Shown here: positions 46,173 to 60,037 of the stretch, piece by piece
How positions within the stretch are numbered: the first letter of the stretch is position 1
How the letters are laid out: each line of letters begins with the position of its first letter
From: Amia ocellicauda
Lineage: Eukaryota; Chordata; Actinopteri; Amiiformes; Amiidae
Assembly (NCBI RefSeq): GCF_036373705.1
Contig: NC_089853.1
Span: forward strand, 29,037,568-29,101,567
DNA length: 64,000 bases
Direction: 5' to 3'
Notes under the pieces: generated by a model
What the model saw: only the letters and a program-made list of their open reading frames with translations
What the model was told of the DNA's origin: nothing
The model's database searches: none
Translations under genes and position numbers: made by a program

Positions 46173-46178
46173 TTTATT
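46173..46178 (-). terminator. Candidate ccdc33 poly(A) signal
   Basis: TTTATT on the plus strand, i.e. AATAAA on the ccdc33 strand, about 125 nt after its stop codon. Confidence 0.4.
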
Positions 46179-46251
46179 AAATATATACATAAGAATTATT
46201 TTGGAGTCTGATTTTTTTATAAACAAAATTATATATTTTATATTAGAAAAA

Positions 46252-46257
46252 AATAAA
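46252..46257 (+). terminator. Candidate cyp11a1 poly(A) signal
   Basis: AATAAA about 730 nt after the cyp11a1 stop codon; the first canonical hexamer noted downstream on the plus strand. Confidence 0.4.
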
Positions 46258-46301
46258 GATGCTTTTTTGGGTGGTGTCATATTAGGGACATTGATTAAAT
46301 G

Positions 46302-49300
46302 TTACGTCAGAGGGTCCAACTTGCGGTGTCGGCTGTGGTTCAACAGGGAGTCAGAGACACTCTTCTGCAAAGAACACACACATACAAAAAATGAATTAAT
46401 AATCATCATCTGTCCGTTAGAACTACAAAACATGGATATGTACAGTTTGTGTTGATTTAGGTTTACATTTTATGTGGCTTTTGGTGTTTTTGTTAAGTTT
46501 CAATGCCCTGCCAACCTTTCAAACAACAACAATAATTAGTGCCAAGTGAATTAAATCATTCATACACAGCTGAAGCTCTTTTCTCAAAGCTACATGCTCA
46601 AACACCCAGGGCACACCCCTTCTTGTGGACTGTAAACCACTCAGTGAATCCTACCTTTTCATTCAGGTTAAGCAATCTCTCTATTTACGTCAGCAAGCTT
46701 ACTTTCCCTGTACATCATCCTATTGTAATTTTACACAATGTTGCCATTGCCAGTCTCCAGACTTGAAACTAGGGCATCAGAAACCGTAGAGACATGTCCA
46801 CATCTTCTTGAAAAGCGGTCTTTGTCTGGTACACCTCTGCACCAGACTGGCAACTGAGCCACTTTAGATTACACAAAATCAACACACTCAGGGCGGTCGG
46901 TTCAGGTTTAACCTTAGACAATGGTGTGTGCTGCCAGGAATGATCAATCACTGGCTTGTGAACGACTATTCATACATTATAAGAAATACTGGCTGGCATT
47001 TACACTATTGGGTATTGATGGCACCCGAACATGCCTTTCAATGGTGAATGAAAGGAGGTATGATGGAAAAGTTTTGACATCGAGTGCTTCTGTGGTGAAC
47101 CTTCCACCTACACGCATCATTTATTTATTTTTTCTGCACACCTCTTGACAATTGGCTTACAAATGTCATTTTTGACAACCAAAGCTAGTTAGTACATGAT
47201 ACAGAAATCCTGTAGATTAAGACAAAACCCCAAAACATAACCCCGTGGGTGGTTTATTGATAGTAGTAGGAGCAGATAGAAGTAGGTCTGGGTTTAGCCT
47301 GGTGTGGTGGTTGCCTTTTCATTCATATTGTGTCTATCTATTTTAAACAGAAGTGTGTGTGTGAGTGTGTGTACTGACCAGTGGGAAGTCATGCAGGATC
47401 ATGGTGGAGCTGCGTGCGAAGCCGTGGTCGTGTTCAGTAAGTCGGGTCAGCAAGTCCTGCCTCTCCCGCCCCCAGCGCCTGCTGTTCTCCTCCAGCTGAG
47501 ACAGACACACAGTCAGACACGACCCGCTCTGCTCTGCTCTAACCTGGCACTCTCTGCCCCAATGCACCTATAATAGCATTTTCTGATATTGACGAGACTA
47601 CAAAAAACTGCTACGGACTCTAGCTGGAACTGGAATAAAAATGGTTACCCATTACAAATATTTACACCATGGCTAAGGCATCTGAACTGACCAGTAACGC
47701 ATATACACAAATGGTTGAAGGAACACCAGGCTATATGAATTGTGGAGATGTAGTCAAATTTAACATCATGGACATTTTTTTATGTTGTAATTTTTTTTTT
47801 TCCTGAAGATACTCTTTCAAACAGTAAGTTTTAGTTAAAAGCATACACTGCTGAAGCCTACCTGACTCTCCAGCATCTGTATGCGTGCCTGGGCCTTCTC
47901 CAGCCGGCCCAGCAGACTCATCTTCTCACTGTCCGCCAACATGTCCTGAGTCTGACAGACAGAATTAAAGCACACACTGGGGTAAAATTGTTAAAACCAT
48001 CCTTAAACAGTCTAAATGTTAGACCTAAACCAAACCCAGCCATACATTCACTTAAAAGATAAGGATTTACAATGGGTTCATTCTATATCCTGAAAGGTCT
48101 AACCATCACTTGTGCAGGCCGCTGGGTCACGACGGGCCCTGACTGATAGCGTAGTTTCTCCAGCTCTCCCCTCAGCCGCGAGTTCTCCGCGGCCAGTGCA
48201 GACTCCATTTCTTTCCTTCTGTCATCACCTTCTCCTGCTCACATGGGAACACAATGCTTCACGTGAGAACCAATCTCATATCCATCATCAATTCTACAGC
48301 AGCTCTGAAGACGTTCATTATTATCTACAATTTTGCTTCCGCAAAAAAAGAGTATAGGAGTTGTAAATGTACAGTAACATGTTTATTTTACTGCTAAATG
48401 AGACAGGGCTTTCTTTAGTCGTTGAAAAGGGGCTCAGACTTTTACTAGATTAAATCAAATGAATGGGAAATCTTTCCTGGTTTCTCAGTTGCTCTGTGTT
48501 CTGTTTGAAATGCTGTCGGTGATTCTGACCTGCTTGTTCTTTCAGAGAGCCTGTTGGTTGTTTCTTCTGCTCTTTCAGCTTTCTATCCAGAAGCTTTTCC
48601 ATCTTTTCAATGACCTGCAACAGAATCAAAGAATATTTTCTGCATTAATATGTTTAGACATCTACATAGGTTTGTTATGTTAACCTCACAAAATACTGAC
48701 ATTTGACTTTTCACATTTCTAAGGTAATGAATAGAAATGGATACCTGGATTTTATTTTAATAAAGCTCTGCTTCCGTTTGGTGTTATTGCTTGAAACAGT
48801 CAGAAAAATGACACTTACAATAATACATTGATTTAATCTAATCTAAATTAAAACATGCCAGAGCTCCAATGGGACATTGTATGAACTGTGTCAAGTGGAA
48901 ACACTCTACACGAGCACCATTGTTTTCTGATAAACACACTGAACAGGGCCTCCCTCAGCTCAGGTCCCTGGTGACCCTGTACTGTACCTTCTCCTGCTGC
49001 TGCACTGTGGCCTCCAGACTGTTGACTTTGGTCACCCGGCCCTGGTACTTCTGCAGCACAACCTGCTGCTGCTGGTGGGCTCTCTGCAGCCTCAGCAGTT
49101 CCTTCTCACTGTCATTTTTCTGAGGAGAGAGAGTATGGGGACTGCATACGTGGCCTGAGCAGGACCATGGTGGTCATCAAAACTGTGCCAGAAGTGTCTC
49201 TGATCTTTACATTTTTTGCCACACACCATGTCATTTCATACACATATTTATCCCACATGTATATGGACTACACCAAGGAGGAATCGAAACATTGCATGTG

Positions 49301-52300
49301 GTTATTTTGCAAGGCAGCTGTTTTGAGGGAATTTCAAGACAGTTGGAAGCCACCCTCATCACCATGCAGGGAGACACCCTTGTGTCTGTGGTGTCCTTAC
49401 CCTGATCAGCTCGTTCTGCAGCTGCTGGATTTTGTCCTTGTGGGCGGTCACTTCAGCTGTCCCACTTGCCAGCTTGAACTTCAGGGAGGCTGTCACAAAA
49501 CACAAGATCACCACACTGATATAGGTGAGGGACACCAATAAAACAACAAAACAATGAACTCCCCAGCATTTCAGGTGGGTTAACATCCTAGTTCTGTGTC
49601 TTGTCTTAACAGACAAGAGACGGTTTTGCCTGACTGTGACCATACGTGATGCCCAATTTCAGTTCCAAGTCACTGCCTTCAACAAAACATTATGCATCAT
49701 AAGCTATAATGCAAGTACTTCCTTAGAGTTACTGCACCTCAAACTACATTCAGTATCAGTGCAATGCTTCATTTGAAACTACAGAGAAACAATACATTAT
49801 ACTACATTAAGGTTCACTGGTTCTCATAGCTTTGCAATTATTTTATTCCCATTTTTATTAAGCAAACTTCTACAAACACATTCAGCAAAACTTCCTGAAT
49901 TCTAAGGGGAAAAAAACTGTTTTGCACAAAATAAATTAAGCAGACAATTCATACTTTGATGAACAGAAATTCGCAAATGTCCTTTCACTAAAGACCCGCG
50001 TTTCTCGAGGTTGGGCTCTGTCCTTCAGGAGATAAGAGATTCATTGCTGCACTGCTTATCATGCCCCAGTCATACCAGAATGAGCTGCCTTATCAGAAAG
50101 TGGCACAAATAGCAATGCCTTCACAACCAGCAAGGATTAACTGGAATAAATCAAGGATAAGTTTACTCCTAAAACTTTTCCCAGCCACATGAAAATGTAG
50201 ATGTCTTCAAAGCTTAACTTTCAACAGAATCTAATTCAAATTTTTTAGCGACTTGGCTGAAAATGTGCAAGGTTATTATAAACAGTAATCTCAAAATGTA
50301 GGAGAATTTAAATGCTATTTTGGGTCTGCTCATTATGTTTTAGGCTAGAAACATGTGCCCCAGTGTGAGTTTTTTAAACCAAGGGTGTGGATTATTATTG
50401 TGGCATAGAAGACTTCATAGATATTTTAAATTAATTTGCTTGTTTCTGAATATGTTGTATAATTTCCCATGTATATTTTAAAACCATTATAGGGATCAAA
50501 TAAGGTGCTATTTGTTAATATTTGATTTAGAAACCTCTACCACAATTGACCAAGGAAGTCTCTTTGTAAAAAACATTATGATGATTTGCCATTTTAACCC
50601 CGCCCGGCAAATTATGTTTATAAAAGTGTTCTTTAGCCTGTCAATGGCATGTATACTTTTTTATTTATTAGTAGAAAATACCACTGTTTATGGTTCTGTA
50701 TGTCAAGTGCAGCAGAAGGCAGTGTCAGAGTGATTTAGCAGGACACGGGGAGAGCAGTACCGATTCTGTCTGCGATCTCAGCCTTGGTCATGACGTCGAT
50801 GTCGGTGTCTTCCAGCAGTGTGCGGCCCAGGTCCTGGTGCAGGTTCAGGTCACTGCGCAGCTTGCTGTTGTCTTCCTCCAGGCCACCCACCTGCCTCCGC
50901 AAAGCGATGATATCCTCCGCCATCTTGCGCATGGCTGTGCGGTAGTTGTCAACCTCCTAATGGAAACAGCAGAGCCACTGTCAGTCTCTTTCACTGGCTG
51001 CTTAACTGAAAATGGCTGCTGCCTAAAATAGGTTTGTGAGTTTAAACCTAAAAAGTACATTTGAAAAGTCAGGAATGAGATATAGAGTTGTGTTGAAGGG
51101 CAGTCTGACAACTTTCTTGTATGATGGGAACCACAGTGATGACAAGTGTTGTCACAGGTATAAAAAAAAAACAATACAATTTCTCTGTACTAAAAGCAGA
51201 GAAAATGGGATTTATCATATATAATAATGGATAGACCTGAAAATGTGAAGACATGACAGGTACAGCATAGTACTGTTTCTTTCAGCCTGGTGAACACTAC
51301 TCCCTCTGTGTTCTTCCACACTAGCGTCATGTCATCCAGAGCACAGACAGCCCTCTCAGGGCCAGCGTTGGGCCTAGGCCAGACTCAGGAGCCTCGCAGG
51401 ACCACAGCATCAGGGTCATGGTCAGTTTGAAATAATATACTTTGGTAGCACCTCCCACAGGCCCCTCAAGGTCCCCTCATGGGCTGGATGACCACTGGAA
51501 ATCTAACATATAAATCTATAGAGCTTGTTTCCCCAGCTGTCAGGCTGCAGCCTTGACAGCCCCGCAGGATGTCCAGCCCAGGAAAGTTCCCCCTGATAGG
51601 ACAGAGACCTTGTGCAGGATTGCTGGCCTTGAGGTGATGGATGAAGGCTTGTGATTAAGTGCTTTCTCTTCCTTCTGACCCACCACATCACAAACAATCA
51701 AGTGGAATTATCCAACATTAAGAAAATATAAAGTTATACATTTTTTAGCATTGAAGGAAGGGACATTTCTTTGCCAGGAACAACTTTATAAATGTGCTGC
51801 ACTCAGTGGCGATTCTAGAGTGTGTGAGGGCCCTAGGCAAAATAATTCCTGGCGGAGTTTTCTCCGGTGAGAGGAAGGGGGGGCGGTTTGGGGGGCGGCC
51901 GTAGTTTTCTCCAATGAGAGCGGGGCGGTCGGAGCTTTTGCCGGTGTTAGTGGGGGGGGGGGGGTTAAAAGCCACAATTAACCCCAAGGTTATGGCGTCT
52001 GCATTGTTTTTAATCAGAACAGTGCCAACACTTCCGCCACAGAACGGCAATTCTCCTTATTACAGGTTTCCACCACAAGATGCCCCTGTAGTCCACACCG
52101 CAGAGTACTACCTCACTGAGAGATGTTTTACAGGAGGAAAAATTCAGAGAAACATCAACTCAGAAGAATAGAAGAATGTCACAGCAGGATTAAAAGTAAC
52201 ATTTCGATTTAGATGGTGTGTGTCAGAGCAATTCGTCACAGCAATCAGTCCCTGAATTATTAATATTAATTTCTTTCTTCTCTAATCTTTTTTTTATTTT

Positions 52301-55300
52301 TTTGAAATAGAATAATTAGGATAGGAATGAGTCTGGCAGGAGCGGATTCTTTTTGATACAGTATTTGAGGATCCCCCTTAAATTGATTAGCTTTGGCTGG
52401 GTGTACAATGTAATCACCCGTCAGCACTGGGACACTAAGGAGCCAGATAACCAGCACACTGTGGCTATGGGTATCCGTGTGCACTGGGCTGATCTGGGGG
52501 ATTTGTGATTATGAGGGCTGCACCCATTTCACACACTCATTTACAAAAGCCCCATAAAGCAGTCTGTGATAGGACAAGTGGCACAAAATTATGCATATCT
52601 AGGTAACCTTGAACTGAAGATACTAATTTCTTGATGTACATTTGAAAACACAGAAAGAAAGAAAGATTGTAAAAGAAAATGTTTTACTGCTGATGTTGTT
52701 AGTTGTCTTTTTCTGTTTTTATTCCTGCTCTATATATGAGGAACAGGTGTATGTATATAATATCTGCAGACAACAATATGTTTTCTGTTTCTTAAACACA
52801 CCATAAAGTCTGAGAAAAACAGCATGTGTAAAACACACCTTATAAATACTTCATAGAATTAAGTAAAACACATTCTGGCAGCTTAATTTTAATTTTCTGT
52901 GATTATAATTTTACAGATGTGTGTATTAAAATATGTAAACAATACTTCTCTTGTAAAATATAGAGTATTATTACAATAATTAATATATAGATTGTATTAT
53001 CATCATTATCAATATTATAGGATTGCTGTTGTTTGTAAACAAAACGTGAATCTGAACAAATGTACATAATATCAAACAGACAAGCTTTAAAATCACATTG
53101 TGTACTCTTCCAGATTTGTACTTTGAATATTTTATGTAAAAATGTAATATACTGATGACAATCTTACCTCTCTCCTACATCATGGCAACGTTACACAAAG
53201 GAATAGATTCTTAATGGTCTTTACTTCATTAAAGAGGGTGGATGCAGATAGGGCAGACTATACATTTATATAAAAGAAAAAAATGATTAAAAAACAAACT
53301 AGTATGTTGAAAAGCAATCTCTAAGATTCTTATCAAGGCCTGTTAAAGAAGCAAGGTTGGAAGATGGACACAGAATTAGTGCTTGGAGGAGAAAATAAAA
53401 CTAGCTCTTGACATATGCAGATAAGAATACAGTAGTGCTGGAGCATTGATCCACCTATTGCTCTGTGCTAAAAGTCTTTGTTCTCCCTTGTATGTCATGT
53501 AACAACAAGCAGGTATTATGCGCCCACCCTGTCATGCACTGCAATGCATCAGTCTGGTCCAGTAAGCCCTGTGAGTGGCCTTGCTGTTGTCAGTATCTGC
53601 TGCTATAAGCTCTTAAGGGGTTGGGTGGGCAGCTCCAATGGTTAGGACATTCAGATCTAGGCCAGACTGGGTTGGTGGCCCCCTGGGTACCAAGAAGGAA
53701 ATTGGGCGCCTAATTGAAATTGCAGATGAAGGGCGAGAATTATGATTGCAGATGAGACAGAAGACTGGGTCCCAACTGTTGGAGGGGAGGTGGGGGGGGG
53801 GTTTCTGATGAGAATGTGGGAAGCTCAATCATATGGGTCACAAATCAGGACTCTCCTGTGAATGCTATGAATTTTAATACAGAGATTGGGCCTCCAAACT
53901 GCATTTACTCTCGCTCCAGGACAATTACACTCCAAACACAGATGGCAAGTTGATTGCTTGAAAGACCCACGTTAGAGGAGAGAGAGAGAGAGAGAGAGAG
54001 TGTGTGTGTGTGTCAAAATATTTAATTTCAGATTTTGTTATAGCTGTAAAACATGTGATCCATACAGAGAGTTTCAGCTCTGGATCTCTCAGAATACCAT
54101 TATTTCAAGACATACTGAGTTGGCTTACAAGCCTCTATGTTTGGTGCTCATGTCAAATATTGTTTGCTAAATATATGAGATAGTGGTACCTGACGCATGG
54201 GGAAACAAAAATACTGACAATAGCAGACTATACCATATCACCCCTCAGTCTATTTAGAACCACTAGTATAAAAATGAATACATCACATCAATTCACACTT
54301 TTGAAAGAACACAAAAAGACTGCCAGTACAATTCACACTAATTACAGTTTAAAAAACTCAGTGTGAACATAGTCTGGTAGACAAAATGCATAAAATATGT
54401 CGATTGTGACGAAAAGAAAGGCAACCTGGCAAACTGTCTGACACATGGCCAGCCTATCACCAAACACTTGAAATAGGGGCATATCTTCGCTGCCTCTGTG
54501 AAAAGCGCTTCAAAACAAGCTCCTTGAAGCATTTTCCATTGTCATAAATTTGAATTGTAGTCGCTCCATTTTAAGTGGCTTTCAAGTTTAATATCAATGA
54601 ATTTTGGAAAAAAGCATTCATTTATTTAAATTCTGGTGCTCTTTACCTTCATATCGGTTACAAAGTAAAAATTATTTGTGGCATTTCCCCCAAGTGCTAA
54701 TCCCTCAATGTCTTGACCATACTGGCATGTGAGCTGTAATGTGACATGGTTTTCAAAAGGATTAATAACACCCCTCACCGCCACAGGCTCTCTCATTGAC
54801 ATTTAAACTTTGGAAACACTGCATAATCAGCTTGTGCAAATCAACAGCTCTATACAGCAGCACTGTGGCTGACATTTCCAAGGCGCTGAGAGTACACAGC
54901 AATTTTCGATTTCAAAGGGGAGCTTAATCAATTCCACAGGAGCTCAACAGATTCTCCCCAAGAGTGCGAGATGGCATCCAAACTGCAAAACAACTAGTCC
55001 CCATAGAGGCTCAGACAATCTTCCTGTAATTCCACCTATAATCAAACTTTTCTCAAGTTTAAAATGTGTAATACATTTTGCATGTCTCAAACATGGTGTT
55101 TATTGATTTGTTTATGTTAATCATCAGCTGTTAATCAATGCAGCTAACCAGTGTTATCCCAGTACTGGCAGATTTGAAAATCAATACATGCATATTCCAA
55201 AGTGTGTGCTCTAAGGTCATTCATTATTATTATTTATGGACTGTTGTAAATGTAATGAATAAGACCACAATGCACTGCTGCCCAGCAAGCCACAGGGACA

Positions 55301-56762
55301 GTTATCCAATGGCCAGTTTCTATTTGCCCATTGGGAGCTGCTGGTCTAAGGAGGCTGATGACCCTTTACTCACCCTGGCTTCGTGCTCAGTAACGTCTAC
55401 TGTTGGGGGATCATCTTCATACTCTGGTAGATGGGGTCTAAAAGAAAGAGACATACGGTCAATGACATGTCAATGACATGCAAACTAATTTTTGGGACTT
55501 GAGAGAAGAAACCTTCCTCTATTGGCAATGATTGCCTCGTATAAATGTTTGATGTTGGACTTTAAAACCATTAATGTTTCAGTGACACTGAAGGGTAAAT
55601 ACTTTTGGAAAGTATATCTTGTTTATCTTACACTGGCTTTTGCATTTCAATGCTTCAATTTCATTTTGTCAGAGTCAGTGCACCTACTTTCAACTGAAAT
55701 ATCAAATTATCCAAATAAAATGTAAAAACTCTATAATTTCAAAACTATGTTGTGTTACCTGCTTAATGAACCAAACACGGATATAATACTGAAATGTAAC
55801 TTTATTCACAGAAATTAAATGTAACATGTAATTGAAGTAATTACTGCATTTAACAAACAAATGATTCACAGGATTACAGTAATAGGAATAACATATTCTT
55901 TTACATACCATATTAGACGTAGATCTAGTAGTATTCCCAGACATTTTTTTTCAGAAAAAACTACAGATTGACAGTTTATCTAAACAAAGCATCTTGTGGT
56001 GAAGACTCAAAAGAGGCATTTATGCCATTTGAAAGTACAGTGCAGTTCAATATAAAAGGCAAAATTCCCCCAGCACTTCAAGATGCTCCACTGAGATTTG
56101 CCACCAAACTGATTTGCTCATACACTTTTGACAATTCCTCAGTTTATCTGCAGTGGTTTCAATAGTATACTGGGTTTTGGAAGAAAAGCAAGTTCACCCA
56201 AAACTCTCTTGGACAGAATCTGCTGGAAATTCTGGTCAAGTCGGACTCAATTCAGTTTTGTTTAAGCTAAAGGAAGTGAGAAGCTGCTGTAGCATAGGAG
56301 TATTAAACTCCCCACTAATAAATACCAATTCAGGAAAACTAATCTTAGTGTGTTCAGTTATTCTACAATGGAGGGTCAAGTGATCAGTTATGTTAGGTTA
56401 TCGAGCGTCTAACAATCCTGGCTTATTTTACCTTCCTTGGAGCAGACCCTGACAGGTGGTCTACACTTGATGCATATGGACAACCCAGCTACAATTTCTT
56501 ATTAACACAATACCTGTGGTAAACCTTACCTCTGGTTTCTGGAGTGTAGCCTATAGGTCTGGTTTAAGGGGTGGGTATCTAGGGGTCTCTGCTGCCCATT
56601 CTGGGCTGGAGAAGAAGACCCCTCCTGCTTCTGAGGCTTGTACTGTCCAAGATGATCCAACCCCACCTTGGAGGAGATAGGTGCCCTGAAGAGGAACTCG
56701 TACTCCGGCAGAATTTCTGCCAGGGCATCGTATGATGGGAAATTAAGCCCATTTCTCTGGAG
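46302..56762 (-). CDS. ccdc33: CCDC33, coiled-coil protein (last 10 coding exons, N-terminal part outside)
   Basis: Minus-strand exons: 56762-56530, 55437-55374, 50956-50761, 49489-49401, 49119-48988, 48614-48530, 48234-48104, 47951-47862, 47495-47379, 46364-46302. All borders are GT-AG and phases agree; 1,200 nt gives 399 residues plus stop. The first exon contains FPSYDALAEILPEYEFLF. Later exons form long coiled coils: KMAEDIIALRRQVGGLEEDN, KDKIQQLQNELIR, HQQQQVVLQKYQGRVTKVNS, MEKLLDRKLKEQ, ENSRLRGELEKL, LLGRLEKAQARIQMLESQ and NSRRWGRERQDLLTRLTEHD. The end is LDPLT-stop. Identity rests on these pieces and on position: CCDC33 is tail-to-tail with CYP11A1 in human. The human protein has a C2-containing N-terminus, expected right of the window. 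Testis- and cilia-linked; exact function uncertain. Confidence 0.88.
51804..52090. mobile_element. Probable hAT-derived fragment with G-rich tracts
   Basis: Begins CAGTGGCGATTCTAGAG and continues GAGGGCCCTAGGCAAAATAA, a motif pair I associate with hAT-type fish repeats. Contains G-rich runs at about 51877-51898 and 51950-51963. The right end was not found, so limits and class are tentative. Confidence 0.4.
53977..54013. repeat. (AG)n(TG)n compound microsatellite
   Basis: About 12 AG units followed directly by about 6 TG units, in a ccdc33 intron. Confidence 0.9.
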
Positions 56763-59700
56763 CTGGGGAGAAAAAGTACATTTGGCAATCTAATCAGCTT
56801 TCTGGAGGTACATCTACACAAACAAATCACATACAAGTGAAATAATCACTTTGAATCTTTAAGTTAAATCTTAGGCCTCATTCATAATGGCTACCTCTGA
56901 AACAATAGTCCAAATATAAAAACACATTTTCAATAGATGAATGTTTATAGACATTAATAAACTGGTAAAAAGACCTACTGTGTATAATTTTTGCATCACA
57001 AAAACAGGAACTAGATTTCTCAAAGTGAAAGGCAGAGTCAGTTATTACCACTACTACTCACTCTCCCAAAGTACTCACTGTAGTTGTGTGTGGCCTGTAG
57101 TATCCAGCCATTTAGTGTGTACAATCGTATTTAAAACCCCATGGCAAATCCAGTCTAAAGTTGTCAGAAGCCAATCATCCAATGTCAATGAAGACTAAGA
57201 GCATTTCTTAACAGAGCATGGTCTCCCTGCACAAGCAGGTTGTAAACTTGGTTGCCAGGGGTAAGTTAAGCTCACATTCACCACAACGAAGACATCCTGG
57301 CCACAGGACACACAGCACATACCCATCCCGCTTAAACAAACACAGGAAAGTATTTACCTAGTGTTGTCAAGACACCAATGCATAGGGGATCCTACCTTTG
57401 TTGTGGCAAGTATTTTAGCATCTTGTTTAGAAGCCTGCATCTACAGAAAACAGACTGCAAATACTCTTCGGACAAAATCCCTAAACGCTGCCCGTGGAAG
57501 GCCTGAAAGTGAAATACCAAGAACGAACTCCCATTGTTTTCTGTTTTCATTGTGTGGCTTCAGTGTTACCACAACAGAAGCTCCCCATAGCAACCAGAGG
57601 GGCCAATGAACAAAGGAGGAAAGTACTGCTAATATGCCCAGTTTAAAGCAACTGTAGCACTCTTTAGGTAGAATGCATTCAACAGCACATTAAAAAGACT
57701 GGAGTACACAAAGCACAGAGAATGAGAAAGCTGGTTTAATTGCAATAGCTCTCCAGCTGGGAAGTCCAATTTAGACTCTTTACATATTTGAATGGTAAAT
57801 GGAACAGGATAATTGTGTCACTCAGTAAATAAATAGTGCAGTAGACACTTGTTATATAAGAATTGTGTTTTGCCCAATATATGGAAATCTTTTGGGGAAA
57901 TAAAAGTATTTCTAACAGCTGTGTTTTTCTTTCATTTTTGTTTTGTTCCTGTTATTTTAAAAGTGTCTTGGGGTGTAGTTTTAACTGATCTATTAATATG
58001 CAAATGTAACCATGAGAGCTTTATATCCATCATATATTCATTTTAAAGGGGGTGGGGGGTGGTAGATCTTCACAGTGCTCTGAATCACATCAGCGTGGCA
58101 TGCAATCCGTGGAGTGGCAGTCCTTACTGCCTCTTCTGCTTGGCACTCTCAGCAAGTTGGCTCTCACGCAGCATTACGTGAGCAGCGTTTTTGATTTCCC
58201 TGGATCAAACACTTGACCCTTGTGGCCCTCAGAGCTACTTTCCCTGCAGTTTTATGGTCTGAATTCCTGGAGAATGCAATTACTGTACAAACTGGGTTTT
58301 TACTAGACTTATTATATCTGATAATGGAATTCCAGTGGGGGGAAAACGCTAATGTAGAGACAATTATTACCCCTTACCATCTCTCGGCTGATTGGATTCA
58401 TGTAAGAACAAAGGACTCTCTCTTCATGGTAATTAGTAGACACCTTCCTTACATACCTGTAGGACTATATCTCTTTGTTAAAGAGCCTTCCATTCAGTCA
58501 GGGAGGACAGCTGAAAATGCATGTTTGTATTTTGCATAAAGCTGATTAGGAATCTCCAATGAACAGGTTAAATTAAACAAAATTACATTGAGTACCACCT
58601 TTTACAAGATATTTCTCAGAACTTTCCTATAGTTTAATATCATTTTGCTACTGTAATGGCACTGTGTACACTGTCCACATACACTGTGAACAGGGACAAA
58701 AAGCCTGCCCAAGGATGAATCTTACAAAGAGTCTGAATTTCTAATGTTGTTGCATCCTATCACAAGCATAAGCAATTTCTTAGAAGATAAGTACTATCTA
58801 TTTAAACGCTCACCTTAACTCACGTGAATCATTTACTGAATTAATTGCAAGCTGCATGCTCTAGTGGTGAGAGAAATATAAATTCTGGTGCATCTCAAAA
58901 GCCTATATATAGCCCAATGTTTATTCTGCAAGAATGCACCTAGCAGGCACCCAACTCCCCTTTTCTCCTGCTCCCATTTCTGGCAGTTGCGTCTCTATTA
59001 AACGGTGAGTAGACTGTATGACCTGTCTTAATGCTCCTGAGAAGAAGCCTTTTTGTAAACAAAGATCTCTGTTAAATAAATAAATAAATAAATACATACA
59101 TAACCCATTTTAAGTCAAAGAACTAAGAGTAGGCCTATGTTCAGGCTTGCGCTGCCATTTGCTGAAGCTCTTTAACATTTCATTGCCCTTTGCTTAGTGT
59201 GCTCTGTGGAGAGATGGCCCAGTTATGAAAGAGGCTGCACTCCCAGCTTATCTACATTCAACGCACAGCCCGCAAAATGGAGTAAATGGGCTCTTTCAAG
59301 TTAAGTGATATGCCAGTGTCTGCTGCTACATAGTGCTGCAATTAGCCTGCATGACAGGCCGTCTCCCTGGGGCCCCTCTCTCCCCCTCACTGTGTGCCGG
59401 TAGCAGGCAGAGTGCTAATGGAAGGCGCAGGTAATGGGTGTGTTGCGAGGGCTGGGGGTTTTTGCTTAGACAGCTTTTCTCTTATCTGACAGCCAAGGTT
59501 GAGTTGGCAAGCTTCAGACGTCGGCTCTTATATCTTAAGAAAATTAGCACTGTATCCACAGATATGGTGCCACGTAGCATCTCTATCCTGCCTCCTAGTC
59601 CTGACACAGGAGAAAACCTGCAAGGCAGGGAGGCATTACGTATTACGCTCTGTTGAAGTTGGGCAGCATTCTAACTATAGAAGGGTTTCTTTTTTATTTT

Positions 59701-59963
59701 TATTTTTTACACTTGTTGCAACACAGCAAATATACAGCACAGTATGACTATACAAAGGGGACTGCCACAAGGATGACTGCACACAGATGAATGGCCATAA
59801 ACTTCCAAAGAACACATATACATTATTAAAATCAGGATTTGTTTGGGATAAACCAGATGCTATCGAAAAGTTGTATTTGAGTTAAAAAGACCCTGATGTT
59901 AAGGTGAACTATCTTTATTATATCACTGAAGTAACATATACACAAACACTCACACACACACAC

Positions 59964-60035
<72 letters not shown>
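56763..60035. other. Probable ccdc33 intron, left part
   Basis: No further minus-strand exon recognised. Stretches at about 58080-58540 and 59150-59450 are low in repeats and balanced in composition and might be conserved non-coding elements. A CA run (59950-59964) leads into a long TA run. Confidence 0.45.
59965..60030. repeat. (TA)n microsatellite beside Tc1 copy D
   Basis: Long TA alternation ending at the left terminus of the Tc1 remnant; a second TA run (60455-60488) borders the right end. Confidence 0.95.

Positions 60036-60037
<2 letters not shown>

Larger units (their letters stand above)
45522..46301. other. Convergent 3' ends of cyp11a1 and ccdc33
   Basis: 780 bp between the two stop codons, no coding sequence. 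An AATAAA for cyp11a1 lies at 46252-46257, and an inverse AATAAA (TTTATT) for ccdc33 at 46173-46178. If both are used the two mRNAs overlap at their tails by roughly 100 nt. Confidence 0.5.
50957..55373. other. ccdc33 intron (4.4 kb)
   Basis: No exon found. It contains a repeat-like, G-rich segment from 51804, an (AG)n(TG)n run at 53977-54013, and a stretch at about 54630-55040 of more even base composition without ORFs or repeats that looks like possible conserved non-coding DNA (not testable here). Confidence 0.5.
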
